Assembly (NCBI GenBank): GCA_913030615.1
Contig: CAJWCW010000009.1
Span: 1-34,429, forward strand
DNA: 34,429 nucleotides
DNA from: an uncultured Gammaproteobacteria bacterium
GTDB lineage: Bacteria > Pseudomonadota > Gammaproteobacteria > Pseudomonadales > Azotimanducaceae
Reading direction: 5' to 3'
This document shows, one piece after another, positions 18,325 to 27,942 of the stretch. The notes beneath the pieces are model-generated. The model had not been told where the DNA came from. It ran no database searches and was given only the letters and a program-made list of their open reading frames with translations. A program made the translations under genes and the position numbers. Numbering within the stretch: position 1 is the stretch's first letter; each line of letters opens with the position of its first letter.

Positions 18325-19700
18325 TGGCAAAAGCTAAGATCGCCTACGTCTGTGAGGATTGCGGTGCGGATCACAGCAAATGGCAGGGTCAATGTTCGGC
18401 GTGTGCTAGATGGAACACGTTGAAACAAATCACGGTGTCGAAACATGCGTCCGCCGTCGAAGCTGTCGTAACTGGATTCAGCGAGGCTGCGACCACCGTC
18501 CAAAAACTCGCGGACATTCGACTAGAAGACAGTAAGCGAGTTGAAACGGGACTCAATGAGCTTGATCGCGTTCTTGGCGGGGGCCTTGTTCCAGGCTCTG
18601 TAGTCTTGATCGGTGGAGAGCCAGGGGCGGGTAAGTCGACGCTGCTGCTACAAGTAGTGACGGAGTTGGCAAGAAAAATCCCGTGTTTGTACGTGAGCGG
18701 TGAAGAATCGCGTCAACAAATCGCGGAACGAGCTCGGCGACTAGGGTTGCCTGATGCGAATGTCCAAGTTGCGTTCTTAACATTTGCTGAGCATGTCGCG
18801 GAGCTTGTGACAAAGGAGCGCCCAGGCGTCGTTGTCATCGATTCCATTCAGGTCATGCAAATGAGCGGCGTCGAAAGTGCCCCCGGAAGCGTGACGCAGG
18901 TGCGAGAGTCCGCCGCTTTCCTTACTCGTTTAGCCAAGCAAACGGGTACAGCGATAATCTTGGTGGGCCACATTACCAAGGAAGGGAATCTCGCTGGACC
19001 GAAGATTCTCGAACACATTATTGACTGTTTTTTGATGTTGGATTCAGCGACGGGGAGCCGCTTTCGGACACTTCGTGGGATCAAGAACCGATTTGGAGCA
19101 GTGAATGAATTGGGTGTGTTTGCGATGACTGATCGGGGATTGCGCGAGGTAAAAAATCCTTCAGCGATCTTTCTGGAACGCCCTCAAGAAATGACGCCGG
19201 GTAGCGTGGTGACTGTGACGTGGGAGGGCACCCGCCCAATATTGGTTGAAATCCAGGCATTGGTGGATCAAGTTCAAGGTGGTTATCCAAAGCGCGTTGC
19301 GGTCGGTCTAGATGGGCAACGGTTAGAGATGCATCTAGCGGTGATGCATCGCCACTGCGGCGTGTCGCTTGCTGACCAAGACGTGTTTGCGAATGTCGCG
19401 GGCGGGGCTCGGGTCGCTGAGACCGCTGCCGATCTTGCCCTTTTGGTCTCCGTTTTTTCTAGTTATCGAAACAAAGCGCTACCCAAAGATCTCGTCGTCT
19501 TTGGTGAACTCGGGTTGACAGGCGAAATTCGACCAGTACCCAACGGGCAAGAACGGCTTCGTGAAGCACAAAAACACGGATTCACTCAAGCCCTGGTTCC
19601 TCGCGCAAACCGCCCGCGAGCACCCATTGCTGGAATTGAGGTGCAAACGATGGCCTCACTGTCGGATGCGCTTGACGCAGTCTCCACCATGATTCGGTGA
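18324..19700 (+). CDS. radA: DNA repair protein RadA (Sms)
   Basis: RadA is a RecA-like, DnaB-type helicase that promotes branch migration during recombinational repair. The 458-residue product has a C4 zinc finger (CEDC...CSAC, residues ~10-27), a Walker A GGEPGAGKST (Lys104), the family-specific LRGIKNRFGAVNELGVF motif, and a C-terminal Lon-protease-like domain (ANVAGGARVAETAADLALL, KDLVVFGELGLTGEIRPVP). It is coupled to dnaB by TAATG, which places two hexameric helicases of related fold in one transcript. Confidence 0.97.
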   Translation: MAKAKIAYVCEDCGADHSKWQGQCSACARWNTLKQITVSKHASAVEAVVTGFSEAATTVQKLADIRLEDSKRVETGLNELDRVLGGGLVPGSVVLIGGEPGAGKSTLLLQVVTELARKIPCLYVSGEESRQQIAERARRLGLPDANVQVAFLTFAEHVAELVTKERPGVVVIDSIQVMQMSGVESAPGSVTQVRESAAFLTRLAKQTGTAIILVGHITKEGNLAGPKILEHIIDCFLMLDSATGSRFRTLRGIKNRFGAVNELGVFAMTDRGLREVKNPSAIFLERPQEMTPGSVVTVTWEGTRPILVEIQALVDQVQGGYPKRVAVGLDGQRLEMHLAVMHRHCGVSLADQDVFANVAGGARVAETAADLALLVSVFSSYRNKALPKDLVVFGELGLTGEIRPVPNGQERLREAQKHGFTQALVPRANRPRAPIAGIEVQTMASLSDALDAVSTMIR

Positions 19701-19701
19701 G

Positions 19702-19727
19702 CGTTCCTTCGGTTTAACCGGCGAACG
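19702..19727. terminator. Hairpin between convergent radA and ettA
   Basis: CGTTC (19702-19706) pairs with GAACG (19723-19727) and an inner CGG/CCG extends the stem around TTTAA. It lies in the 31-base gap between the radA and ettA stops and is symmetrical, so it could serve both directions. No T-run follows on either strand, so termination is plausible but unproven. Confidence 0.4.
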
Positions 19728-19731
19728 TGTT

Positions 19732-21411
19732 TCAGCGTGTTAGAGGTTTATATTTAATACGAGTTGGTCCAATCCCTTCGCCGTGCTGTGCGCGTCTCTC
19801 TTGGAAGTCTTTTTCGTAATCGGAGTAATTTCCGTCGAAAAACGTAATTGAGCTATTTCCCTCAAACGCCAGGATGTGAGTTGCAATGCGGTCAAGAAAC
19901 CAACGATCGTGTGAAATGACTAATGCGCTACCGGGAAAATTCAACAGAGCTTGTTCGAGAGCTCTTAATGTTTCGACGTCGAGATCGTTGGTCGGTTCGT
20001 CGAGGAGAATGACGTTGCCTCCGCGTCGAAGCACTTTGGCGAGGTGAACTCGATTCCGTTCGCCACCGGAAAGCTGACCGACACGCTTCTGCTGATCTGA
20101 GCCACGAAAGTTGAAACGACCTGCATAAGCCCGGGAATTAAGTTCGTAGTTACCGACTCGGATAATGTCCTGGCCTGCTGAAATTTCTTCCCAAACGGTG
20201 TTGTTGTTCGAGAGCGAGTCGCGGGATTGATCAACGTAGACGAGTTCGACGCTCGAGCCGAACGAGAATTGACCCTCGTCGGCTTTGGCGTCGCCCGTCA
20301 ATAGGTTGAAAAGCGTTGTTTTGCCGGTTCCGTTTCCACCGATGATACCGACGATTGAGCCGGGTGCGATTTCAAGACTGAGCTTGTCGATTAAAAGATG
20401 TTTGTCATAACTCTTGGACAAAGATGATATCGAAAGCACCTGGTCGCCGAGGCGAGGGCCAGGGGGAATATACAGCTCGGCGGTTTCGTTGCGCTTCTGC
20501 ACTTCGACAGACGTAAGCTCATCGAAGCGTTGTAGACGGGCTTTGCTTTTGGATTGCCGCCCTCGGGGATTTGTCCGAACCCAATCAAGTTCTGCTTTGA
20601 TTGCGCGTTGGCGGGAATGTTCGGAGCGAGCTTCCAGTTCCAGACGACGGTCTTTTGCCTCGAGCCAGGCGGTATAGTTCCCCTCGAAAGGAATTCCTCT
20701 GCCTCGGTCGAGTTCTAATATCCATCCGGCGACGTTGTCGAGAAAATAACGGTCATGGGTCACGGCGACGACGGTCCCGGGGTAGTCTTGAAGAAATCGT
20801 TCGAGCCAAGCGACGCTTTCGGTATCCAGATGGTTGGTTGGCTCGTCGAGTAGCAACATGTCGGGTTTAGCTAAAAGCAAGGAGCAGAGGGCAACGCGAC
20901 GGCGCTCTCCGCCCGAAAGTGTCTCTATCGGAGCGTCCCAGGGGGGTAGTCGGAGTGCATCAGCGGCGATCTCAAGAGATCGTTCGAGTCCCCAACCATC
21001 CAAAGCCTCAATTCGTTCAGTCAATGCGCCTTGCTTTTCGATGAGACGGTTCATTTCGTCATCGTCGAGCGCTTCGGCAAAACGGTCCGATACGGTTTCG
21101 AATTCTTTAAGTAAACGCATCGTGTCTTCGAGTCCAAATTCGACGTTACCGCGCACGTCGGTCGTTGGATCAAGTGTGGGTTCCTGAGGTAAGAGCCCAA
21201 TTTTTAGATCCTTCTGAGGTCTTGCTTCCCCTTCGAACTCTCGGTCTACGCCCGCCAGGACGCGCAGAAGCGAAGATTTCCCCGAGCCATTTAATCCCAA
21301 CACTCCGATTTTCGCTCCGGGAAAAAACGACAGGGAGATGTTGTCGAGAATTCGACGGCCTGGGGGGACGGTTTTGGAAACCCCCTGCATGGTAAAGACG
21401 TATTGTGGCAC
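19732..21411 (-). CDS. ettA: Energy-dependent translational throttle protein EttA (ABC-F)
   Basis: EttA is an ABC-F ATPase that binds the ribosomal E site and gates the first peptide bond in response to the ATP/ADP ratio. The 559-residue product has two ABC domains: Walker A GLNGSGKSS (39-47) and GGNGTGKTT, signatures LSGGERRRVALCSLLL and LSGGERNRVHLAKVL, Walker B LLLDEPTNHLD and ILLDEPTNDLD. Between them lies the charged linker with RTNPRGRQSKSKARLQRFDEL. The opening MPQYVFTMQGVSKTVPPGRRIL and overall length match EttA rather than Uup or YheS. It converges on radA and diverges from glyA. Confidence 0.96.
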   Translation of the reverse strand: MPQYVFTMQGVSKTVPPGRRILDNISLSFFPGAKIGVLGLNGSGKSSLLRVLAGVDREFEGEARPQKDLKIGLLPQEPTLDPTTDVRGNVEFGLEDTMRLLKEFETVSDRFAEALDDDEMNRLIEKQGALTERIEALDGWGLERSLEIAADALRLPPWDAPIETLSGGERRRVALCSLLLAKPDMLLLDEPTNHLDTESVAWLERFLQDYPGTVVAVTHDRYFLDNVAGWILELDRGRGIPFEGNYTAWLEAKDRRLELEARSEHSRQRAIKAELDWVRTNPRGRQSKSKARLQRFDELTSVEVQKRNETAELYIPPGPRLGDQVLSISSLSKSYDKHLLIDKLSLEIAPGSIVGIIGGNGTGKTTLFNLLTGDAKADEGQFSFGSSVELVYVDQSRDSLSNNNTVWEEISAGQDIIRVGNYELNSRAYAGRFNFRGSDQQKRVGQLSGGERNRVHLAKVLRRGGNVILLDEPTNDLDVETLRALEQALLNFPGSALVISHDRWFLDRIATHILAFEGNSSITFFDGNYSDYEKDFQERRAQHGEGIGPTRIKYKPLTR

Positions 21412-21551
21412 GCAGAAACCCGGGCTTTAGCACTAAAGGGGGCATTTTGAAGGATGGCGGCGCCGAAGCAAGGAGGCCGTGCGAACGACTCGGTTTTGAG
21501 CGCAGGGCCTAGTGTAAGATGCGCGCTGTCACGAGATTCGAGGCCATGGGC

Positions 21552-22808
21552 ATGTTCGATAAGGACGCCACCATCGAAGGGTTCGACGAAGAAATCTGGC
21601 AAGCGATTCAGGATGAAAACGTGCGCCAAGAGGAACATGTTGAACTCATCGCGTCGGAAAACTATGCGAGCCCGAGAATATTGGCTGCTCAGGGCAGTGT
21701 ACTGACCAATAAATATGCCGAAGGTTATCCACGGAAACGTTATTACGGCGGTTGCGAGAATGTTGATCGAGTGGAAGAGATCGCGATCGAGCGCGCGAAG
21801 GTATTGTTTGGGGCCGATTACGCTAACGTCCAACCGCATTCGGGTTCGCAAGCCAACGCGGCGGTTTATCTCGCGCTATTGGAGCCCGGCGACACGGTTT
21901 TGGGGATGAGCCTCGCTGATGGCGGACATCTCACGCATGGGGCGCCCGTAAATTTTTCCGGAAAGTTATACAACGCCGTCCAGTACGGACTCGATCCTGT
22001 GACGGGAGAGGTCGATTACGCAAGAGTCGAAGAATTAGCAGTGCAACATCGTCCAAGACTCTTAATGGCAGGATTTTCCGCCTACAGCAGGACCATGGAT
22101 TGGTTACGGTTTCGAGAGATTGCTGATTCGGTTGGCGCCTATCTTGTGGTCGATATGGCCCATGTGGCTGGATTGGTAGCTGCCGAACTTTATCCTAATC
22201 CCGTATTGATCGCTGATGTCACGACATCGACCACCCACAAAACGTTAGGGGGCCCACGGGGCGGGATTATCCTGGCTCGTGCCGACGCAGACATAGAAAA
22301 GAAACTCAACTCGGCGCTTTTCCCTGGGTCCCAGGGTGGACCGCTCATGCACGTCATTGCGGCGAAGGCTATTTGTTTCAAGGAAGCAATGACGGACGAG
22401 TTTCGATCGTACCAACAACGTGTTTTGAACAATGCCCGGATGATGGCGGGATCGTTCCAGGATCGGGGTTATAAAGTTGTTTCTAACGGCACCGACAATC
22501 ACTTATTTTTACTCGATCTTGTGGATAAAGATATTACTGGAAAAGCGGCGGACGCCGCGCTCGGGCGCGCCAACATTACGGTCAATAAAAATGCTGTGCC
22601 CAATGATCCGCGATCGCCCTTTGTCACGAGCGGTCTTCGGATAGGCTCTCCTGCAGTAACCAGGCGTGGTTTCGGAGAGGAAGAGTGTCGAACGTTGACG
22701 GGTTGGATGTGTGACATCCTTGATGACATAGGTAACGACAATATGATCGGAACTGTCCAACGGCGGGTTATTGAGCTCTGCAAAGGGTTCCCCGTGTACG
22801 GGAGCTAA
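21552..22808 (+). CDS. glyA: Serine hydroxymethyltransferase GlyA
   Basis: GlyA interconverts serine and glycine with tetrahydrofolate, supplying one-carbon units. The 418-residue product from ATG 21552 begins [16 protein letters not shown], then [32 protein letters not shown], and carries the PLP-binding [14 protein letters not shown] with Lys230. GAGG at 21540-21543 gives correct spacing to ATG 21552, favouring it over ATG 21546 and more upstream starts. It heads a tight cluster with nrdR, ribD, nusB, thiL and pgpA, and lies ~140 bases from the divergent ettA start. No glycine riboswitch-like element is apparent. Confidence 0.98.
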   Translation: MFDKDATIEGFDEEIWQAIQDENVRQEEHVELIASENYASPRILAAQGSVLTNKYAEGYPRKRYYGGCENVDRVEEIAIERAKVLFGADYANVQPHSGSQANAAVYLALLEPGDTVLGMSLADGGHLTHGAPVNFSGKLYNAVQYGLDPVTGEVDYARVEELAVQHRPRLLMAGFSAYSRTMDWLRFREIADSVGAYLVVDMAHVAGLVAAELYPNPVLIADVTTSTTHKTLGGPRGGIILARADADIEKKLNSALFPGSQGGPLMHVIAAKAICFKEAMTDEFRSYQQRVLNNARMMAGSFQDRGYKVVSNGTDNHLFLLDLVDKDITGKAADAALGRANITVNKNAVPNDPRSPFVTSGLRIGSPAVTRRGFGEEECRTLTGWMCDILDDIGNDNMIGTVQRRVIELCKGFPVYGS

Positions 22809-22817
22809 CGATCTCTC

Positions 22818-23276
22818 ATGCATTGTCCATTCTGTAGCGATCAAGACACGAAGGTCATTGACTCTCGCCTTGTGGCCGAAGGCGATCAGGTCCGTCGGCG
22901 TCGCGAATGTCTGACCTGCAAAGAGCGATTCACCACGTTTGAAACCGCCGAGTTGGTGATGCCTCGTGTTATCAAAAGTGATGGCGCACGCGAGCCTTTT
23001 GACGAGGCCAAATTGCGCTCGGGATTGTTACGCGCACTGGAGAAACGTCCCGTTGACACAGAGGAGGTCGAGACGAGCATCAACCGAATTCTCCATGAGT
23101 TACGGTCCTCGGGTGAGCGAGAAGTCCCTTCTCGCTTGGTGGGCGAAACGGTAATGAAAGAGCTCAAAAGGGTCGATGTCGTTGCTTATGTTCGGTTTGC
23201 GTCGGTGTATAGGGATTTTCAGGATGTAAGCGAGTTCCAGGATGAGATAAGTAAGCTCAAGCTGGAACTTGAATGA
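22818..23276 (+). CDS. nrdR: Transcriptional repressor NrdR
   Basis: NrdR senses ATP/dATP through an ATP-cone domain and represses ribonucleotide reductase genes. The 152-residue product has the N-terminal zinc ribbon (CPFC...CLTC, with [17 protein letters not shown]) and the ATP-cone ([30 protein letters not shown]). Its C-terminal [17 protein letters not shown] is typical. It is one of the most recognisable bacterial regulators. It overlaps ribD by four bases (ATGA), as in many gammaproteobacteria. Confidence 0.98.
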   Translation: MHCPFCSDQDTKVIDSRLVAEGDQVRRRRECLTCKERFTTFETAELVMPRVIKSDGAREPFDEAKLRSGLLRALEKRPVDTEEVETSINRILHELRSSGEREVPSRLVGETVMKELKRVDVVAYVRFASVYRDFQDVSEFQDEISKLKLELE

Positions 23277-24343
23277 CGGTCTCGGCGGTGGACCGGTTAT
23301 ACCTCCGCTCGGCTATTAGGTTAGCGGAAAAGGGACTCTTTTCGGTTACCACGAATAACCCGCGAGTGGGCTGCCTGTTGGTAAAAAACGGCCATATTAT
23401 CGGTCAGGGGTGGCATCGCGAGGATGGTGGTCCGCACGCTGAGATCGATGCGTTAAGTAACACAATTGAGGACCCGCGCGGTAGTACCGCCTATGTTTCG
23501 CTCGAACCTTGTTGTTGGGAAGGGCGAACGCCTCCGTGTACAACTGCGCTTATCGAGGCGGGGATCGCTCGGACCGTGATTGCAGCGAGAGATCCTCATC
23601 CGCGGGTCGCTGGCGGTGGTGTGCGAGAGTTGTTGGATGCAGGAATAGACGTGACGGAAGAAAATTTATCTGAAGAAACCGACGCGCTAAATCCTGGTCC
23701 AGTGATGCGTGGTGAAAACAATCGACCGTTTGTACGTCTCAAAACTGCAATTTCTATCGACGGCCGTACGGCGATGGCCGATGGAAAGAGTCGGTGGATA
23801 ACGGGCGAGGAGGCGCGCACCGACGCGCAATATTGGCGAGCTCGCAGTGCGGCTATTATCACGGGCGTAGGCACGGTGATTGCGGATGACCCTAAGTTAA
23901 ACGTACGTGATCAACGCTTTGGCAATGCGAAACCCCTTCGGGTCGTGGTCGATACGCGGGGACGCACACCTCGTGATGCCGCATTGTTTGCGGAGAACGG
24001 CCGGATCGCGATTGCATGTGCGAAGGGAGTGGAACCAATTAACCGCGCGGAGATGTGGGAACAGCAAGTTGGTTCAGCTATCGATTTGGCGATGCTATTG
24101 GAAACGTTGTCGGACCAGGGCTGTAACGAAGTGCTTGTTGAAGCCGGCGCAACACTAAACGCTAGTTTCTTGGGACAACGGCTTTGGGACGAAATGATCG
24201 TGTATATAGCGCCGCGTCTGATGGGTGACACAGCAAGACCTTTGGCAGCGCTTGGTTTTACCAGTATGGATGAGGCGATTTCCACTAAGGTGAAGTCGAT
24301 CGACACACTGGGCTCCGACCTTCGAATCGTTCTTACACCTTGA
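23273..24343 (+). CDS. ribD: Bifunctional riboflavin biosynthesis deaminase/reductase RibD
   Basis: RibD deaminates and then reduces the pyrimidine intermediate of riboflavin synthesis. The 356-residue product has an N-terminal deaminase domain with zinc-site HAEIDAL and [12 protein letters not shown], and a C-terminal reductase domain ([56 protein letters not shown]). The EPCC variant replaces the more common EPCSHHGRTPPC. The gene is followed directly by nusB (TGATG), with no ribE, ribBA or ribH in between, although those normally fill this position. Confidence 0.96.
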   Translation: MTVSAVDRLYLRSAIRLAEKGLFSVTTNNPRVGCLLVKNGHIIGQGWHREDGGPHAEIDALSNTIEDPRGSTAYVSLEPCCWEGRTPPCTTALIEAGIARTVIAARDPHPRVAGGGVRELLDAGIDVTEENLSEETDALNPGPVMRGENNRPFVRLKTAISIDGRTAMADGKSRWITGEEARTDAQYWRARSAAIITGVGTVIADDPKLNVRDQRFGNAKPLRVVVDTRGRTPRDAALFAENGRIAIACAKGVEPINRAEMWEQQVGSAIDLAMLLETLSDQGCNEVLVEAGATLNASFLGQRLWDEMIVYIAPRLMGDTARPLAALGFTSMDEAISTKVKSIDTLGSDLRIVLTP

Positions 24344-24774
24344 TGTCTTCCAAAGTGGATCCGCGCGCGCGCAGGCGTGCCCGTCGAGCCCTACTGCAAG
24401 CCCTATATCAGTCGCAGCTCTCGGGTACTGAAGCAGAGGCGATGTGCGGTCAGTTTCGTGAGAGTGGCGCACTAGATGGGGCCGATACGACCTTTTTTGA
24501 CGAATGTCTGCATCAGATTCTGCGCACGAGCGCCAAGCTTGATGAGGCGTACCAACCTTTTTTGGATCGATCAGCCGACAAGCTTGGATATGTCGAGCGG
24601 GGTGTACTTAGAGCGGGGACGTTCGAACTCGAAGAATGCGTCGAAATCCCTGTTGGGGTGGTTATCAACGAATGGGTTGAGTTGGCCAAACTCTTTGGTG
24701 CGGAGCAGAGTTTTAAATTCGTTAACGGTGTCCTCGATGCCGTCGCACGGGATGTACGAGACTCAGCGCAATGA
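24343..24774 (+). CDS. nusB: Transcription antitermination factor NusB
   Basis: NusB pairs with NusE/S10 on boxA RNA to support rRNA operon antitermination. The 143-residue product begins near RRRARRALLQALYQSQLSG and has the conserved DRSADKLGYVERGVLRAGTFEL and GVVINEWVELAKLFGAEQSFKFVNGVLDAVAR segments. ATG 24343 is chosen because it overlaps the ribD stop by one base; the TTG at 24340 would add one residue. Its stop overlaps thiL by four bases. Confidence 0.96.
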   Translation: MSSKVDPRARRRARRALLQALYQSQLSGTEAEAMCGQFRESGALDGADTTFFDECLHQILRTSAKLDEAYQPFLDRSADKLGYVERGVLRAGTFELEECVEIPVGVVINEWVELAKLFGAEQSFKFVNGVLDAVARDVRDSAQ

Positions 24775-25721
24775 ACGAATTTGAACTCATCGAAAAAATT
24801 GTATCCCTCTTGGGAGACACGACCCATGGCGGAGGTATCAACGTGGGTCCGGGTGATGATGCGGCAGTACTATCGACTGGTGCGGACGAGCAACTGGTGG
24901 TAACCACTGACGTTCTCATCGAAGGAACGCATTTCCCAACACGATCTAGAAGCGATCTGATTGGTTACCGAGCAATAGCGGTCAATCTCTCCGATATCGC
25001 GGCGATGGGTGCCGATCCGCGTTTCTTAACTGTCGCGTTAACGCTCGATCGCGTTGAAGAGGAGTGGGTGGAGGGCTTCGCGAAGGGAATTGTTTTTTGT
25101 GCGTCGAAGTATGGAGTCAAGATTGTTGGGGGTAACATTGCGCGAGGAGCGCTTTCCGTAGCGGTCACGGCAATTGGCGTTGTGCCAGATGGGCAGTGTT
25201 TACGGCGTTCAACTGCGTGTGCTGGCGATGACATTTATGTGACGGGAGCCATAGGCGCTGCGTCCGCTGCCGTTAGGGAAGGCGTGAAAATTCCCTTACT
25301 TGAACTCAACGAATTGTGGTTACGACGTGTTGACGACATCTCTTGTCGCTATTTTATGCCGGCGCCGCAACTGCAAATGGGAATCGCGTTGAGAGGCGTG
25401 GCTTCGGCGGCGATTGATATTAGCGACGGATTGGTGGCCGACCTCGGTCACTTGATACGTGCAAGTGGTGTTGGAGCGGAAATAGACCTGGGCCGTGTGC
25501 CAGTCTGGAAATCGCTGGATGCAGAAATCTCCATTGAGGCAAGCGACGACTACGAACTCCTATTTACAGCCCCTCCGCAAGAGTATGGACAAATTGTAGA
25601 CCTGGCCGCAGGCGTCAACACCGAAATTACCCGCATCGGGAAAGTTACGACGGGAGAAGCCGTGTCGGTAAACGGCGAGACTAGATTTGCCGATTTACCT
25701 AAGGGTTATAGTCATTTCTAA
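24771..25721 (+). CDS. thiL: Thiamine-monophosphate kinase ThiL
   Basis: ThiL phosphorylates thiamine monophosphate to the active cofactor thiamine diphosphate. The 316-residue product belongs to the PurM-like ATP-dependent kinases, with GPGDDAAVL, TTDVLIEGTHF, YRAIAVNLSDIAAMGADPRF, VGGNIARG and SDDYELLFTAP motifs. It follows nusB in an ATGA overlap and overlaps the probable start of pgpA, preserving the nusB-thiL-pgpA order of gammaproteobacteria. Confidence 0.97.
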   Translation: MNEFELIEKIVSLLGDTTHGGGINVGPGDDAAVLSTGADEQLVVTTDVLIEGTHFPTRSRSDLIGYRAIAVNLSDIAAMGADPRFLTVALTLDRVEEEWVEGFAKGIVFCASKYGVKIVGGNIARGALSVAVTAIGVVPDGQCLRRSTACAGDDIYVTGAIGAASAAVREGVKIPLLELNELWLRRVDDISCRYFMPAPQLQMGIALRGVASAAIDISDGLVADLGHLIRASGVGAEIDLGRVPVWKSLDAEISIEASDDYELLFTAPPQEYGQIVDLAAGVNTEITRIGKVTTGEAVSVNGETRFADLPKGYSHF

Positions 25722-26199
25722 CGGCTTCACAGCCAAACTACTGAAGAACCCGTGGGTATTTCTTTGTACGGGATTTGGTGTGGGGTTTCTGCCCAGGGCA
25801 CCGGGGACCTGGGGTTCTCTCCTCGGCATCGGTCTATGGTGGGTCGTTTTTCACGAGCTGGGGCCGGCGGTATCGATTCTATTGATTGGACTTGCGATTG
25901 GCTTCGCGTGGCTGGTTATCCGGCAAACCTGTCGCGCGTACAACGTCGAGGACGAACCCGCGATTGTCATTGATGAGATTGTCGGCCAGTGGATTGCGTT
26001 GTTATGGGTTCCGAGATCGTTATGGGTTGTCTGCTTGGCTTTTCTGATTTTTCGATTGCTTGACATTGTTAAGCCGTGGCCCGTGTCGTGGGCAGATCGG
26101 TCGGTTCCTGGACCGCTCGGAATACTGCTCGATGACGTAATAGCAGGAATAGCAACGTGCATCGTAGTCCACGTTGTTGTTCGTGTTTTGCCTACTTAG
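25687..26199 (+). CDS. pgpA: Phosphatidylglycerophosphatase A
   Basis: PgpA removes the phosphate from phosphatidylglycerophosphate to give phosphatidylglycerol at the inner membrane. The 170-residue product matches the PgpA pattern NPW..CTGFGVGFLPRAPGTWGSL, then a membrane region, IVIDEIVGQWIAL and FLIFRLLDIVKPWPVSWADR...GPLGILLDDVIAG. Four hydrophobic segments are visible. The start is uncertain: TTG 25687 overlaps thiL by 35 bases and gives about 22 residues before the conserved NPW, similar to E. coli, while no ATG lies nearby. It converges on ispA. Confidence 0.92.
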   Translation: MPIYLRVIVISNGFTAKLLKNPWVFLCTGFGVGFLPRAPGTWGSLLGIGLWWVVFHELGPAVSILLIGLAIGFAWLVIRQTCRAYNVEDEPAIVIDEIVGQWIALLWVPRSLWVVCLAFLIFRLLDIVKPWPVSWADRSVPGPLGILLDDVIAGIATCIVVHVVVRVLPT

Positions 26200-26241
26200 T
26201 GTGGAACTTTCGCGAGACAAAAAAACGTAGCGCAATGTCGA

Positions 26242-27123
26242 TCAATGTGAACGATCGATAATTTTTTCTAGCAACGACGCTAGAGGGGAGTTGTCGAGCT
26301 CTAGGCGACTCAATGTGTCCATCGATTCTTCGTAGAGTTGGTATGCGGCTTGACGCGATTCATCGAGGCCAATGAGCGCCGGGTAGGTGGTCTTTTTTTG
26401 ACGGGTATCTGAACCCGCTGGTTTTCCCAACGAATCAGTTGTTCCAACGACATCGAGAATGTCGTCGGTGATTTGGTAAGCGAGTCCGATGACGTCCCCG
26501 AAACGACTGAGCGAGACAAAACTATCGTCGTCCGCGTGACCCGCCGCAATACAGCCGAATTGAACCGACGTTCGGAACAGAGCGCCGGTCTTCGCGGCAT
26601 GCAGGCCATCTAATGTTCCGATATCCAAGTCCTGCTTCCCAGTCTCTTTGATGTCTAAGGCCTGACCGGCGACCATATTTCGCCAACCCGCCGCATCGGC
26701 TAGCAAGGCTGTCATCTGCAATCGAGACACTTCGTCAAGTTGTGGGGCCGACGCAACGAGTTCAAATGCAAGAGCCTGTAACGCATCGCCCACAAGGATC
26801 GCGGTTGCCTCGTCGAAGGCGAGGTGGCAAGTAGGACGACCGCGCCGGATTGCATCGTCATCCATGGCCGGGAGGTCGTCATGGACCAGAGAATACGAAT
26901 GCAGAAACTCAACGGCGGCGGCGGGTGCGAGGGCAATTTCACGATGCTCGCCGAGGCTGGTTGCTGTCGCGACCACTAGTGCCGGGCGGAGTCGTTTACC
27001 GCCACCGCCGACGACATAACGCATCGCCTCAAGCAAATGAGGTGCAATTGAAGGTTCGTCCGGAAGAGCTTGTTGAAGAAAATCTTCTATTGCAGTTATG
27101 TCATCGCTGAGTTCTGGGATCAC
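26242..27123 (-). CDS. ispA: Farnesyl diphosphate synthase IspA
   Basis: IspA condenses IPP with DMAPP and GPP to make farnesyl diphosphate for quinones and bactoprenol. The 293-residue product shows [12 protein letters not shown], the first aspartate-rich motif [20 protein letters not shown], the [11 protein letters not shown] region and the second motif [12 protein letters not shown]. Two small residues upstream of the first DDxxxxD indicate a chain-length control typical of bacterial FPP synthase; the exact product length is inference. It starts with GTG in a GTGA overlap with xseB. The dxs gene that often follows is missing; pgpA converges from the other side. Confidence 0.95.
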   Translation of the reverse strand: MIPELSDDITAIEDFLQQALPDEPSIAPHLLEAMRYVVGGGGKRLRPALVVATATSLGEHREIALAPAAAVEFLHSYSLVHDDLPAMDDDAIRRGRPTCHLAFDEATAILVGDALQALAFELVASAPQLDEVSRLQMTALLADAAGWRNMVAGQALDIKETGKQDLDIGTLDGLHAAKTGALFRTSVQFGCIAAGHADDDSFVSLSRFGDVIGLAYQITDDILDVVGTTDSLGKPAGSDTRQKKTTYPALIGLDESRQAAYQLYEESMDTLSRLELDNSPLASLLEKIIDRSH

Positions 27124-27371
27124 CCGTCTGTGTCCGTATCGACGTCGTCGATCGGTACTTCACTACCATCGGGCATCAGAGCGCGGATTCGGAGTTCGGC
27201 GTGTTCAAGGGCATTCCGGCACTGACGCGTAAGTTCAACACCGCGCTCAAACGCGACGAGGGATTCCTCAAGCGTAAATTCACCGGTTTCCATATTCGCC
27301 ACGAGAGCTTCGAGCTCGGCCACCGCGGATTCGAAATCAGGATCTTCGTCGGACACTTTTTTTTCGTTCAA
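27120..27371 (-). CDS. xseB: Exodeoxyribonuclease VII small subunit
   Basis: XseB is the small, helical subunit bound along XseA in exonuclease VII, which degrades single-stranded DNA. The 83-residue product has the family core [39 protein letters not shown] and an acidic tail (DDVDTDTD). It starts at TTG 27371 in a four-base overlap with the upstream gene; a GTG 15 bases inside is an alternative. The xseB-ispA pairing is standard in gammaproteobacteria. Confidence 0.94.
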   Translation of the reverse strand: MNEKKVSDEDPDFESAVAELEALVANMETGEFTLEESLVAFERGVELTRQCRNALEHAELRIRALMPDGSEVPIDDVDTDTDG

Positions 27372-27643
27372 GACGAGCGTGCGCTGCCATTTGCTTGCGT
27401 GGTGGCCTCGTCAAAATCTACACCGTCAACAAGTTGCCATATGCCGGTGGCTGCGTCGATCTTTAACAACCCAAGATTCTCTAGTCGAGAAAACTGACCA
27501 CGAACTTCCCAGGAACCTAGAGGTCTGCCTTCATCGCGGAAACACCCAACGATATCTCCGGGACGAAGAGAATCGTTTCCATCAGCCACAACGCGGCAAA
27601 TGGCGCCATAGATAGCCTTTGTTAAACGAAGGGTTTCGCTCAC
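27368..27643 (-). CDS. Unknown small protein upstream of xseB
   Basis: I do not recognise this 91-residue product. It starts at GTG 27643 ([17 protein letters not shown]) and its TGA overlaps the TTG start of xseB, so it is very likely translated in the xseB-ispA operon. The body reads like a small winged-helix domain: a helix ([13 protein letters not shown]), then a stretch [35 protein letters not shown] that resembles helix-turn-helix followed by a wing, then a polar tail. There is no signal peptide or membrane segment. The Shine-Dalgarno is weak. A DNA- or RNA-binding role is only a guess from the shape. Confidence 0.65.
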   Translation of the reverse strand: MSETLRLTKAIYGAICRVVADGNDSLRPGDIVGCFRDEGRPLGSWEVRGQFSRLENLGLLKIDAATGIWQLVDGVDFDEATTQANGSARSS

Positions 27644-27942
27644 GGCGAGTTTCGGAATTCCTAACGAGAAGCGAGGGCGTTTTTACCAGAAAACACTGTG
27701 CTAGCGCCAGTTTCGCTTTCATTCTCCGCCACACTGTGTATTTGTCCCACGTATTCGCGTTCGCGCGCGGGATGTTTAATGGACGGTTCTCGCGCGAAAT
27801 GGGGCTATGTTCCGCTCTGCCGTGCTCGTTTAAGACCTCAAGCAAACAACTCATCGTTGGAGCTGCTTTAGCAGCTGCGCTCAGTTCGCCGTGCTGGTAA
27901 GATTGCGCCCCTTTTTTAGAGGTGCTCTAGAAACCGCGCATT
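27644..27942. other. Intergenic region upstream of tmRNA, no supported gene
   Basis: About 300 bases separate the small unknown gene (-) from tmRNA (+). Reading frames on both strands lack recognisable motifs or ribosome binding sites. A perfect hairpin AGCTGC-TTTA-GCAGCT lies at 27861-27876 without a T-tract. A weak promoter for tmRNA may be TTGCGC (27903-27908) and TCTAGA (27926-27931), 17 bases apart, each matching only three of six consensus bases. Confidence 0.45.

Noticed and set aside
21496-21520. TTGAGC/TAAGAT as a glyA promoter
   Set aside because: The spacer is only 13 bases, too short for a sigma70 promoter.
26239-26273. CGATC/GATCG hairpin with T-run as pgpA terminator
   Set aside because: Only a five-base stem and it lies inside the ispA coding end; too weak to list.
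27861-27876. AGCTGC-TTTA-GCAGCT hairpin as a terminator
   Set aside because: Perfect stem but no T-run on either strand; left as a description only.
27619-27900. 93-codon frame on + upstream of tmRNA
   Set aside because: Low-complexity composition, no ribosome binding site, partly antisense to the unknown small gene.
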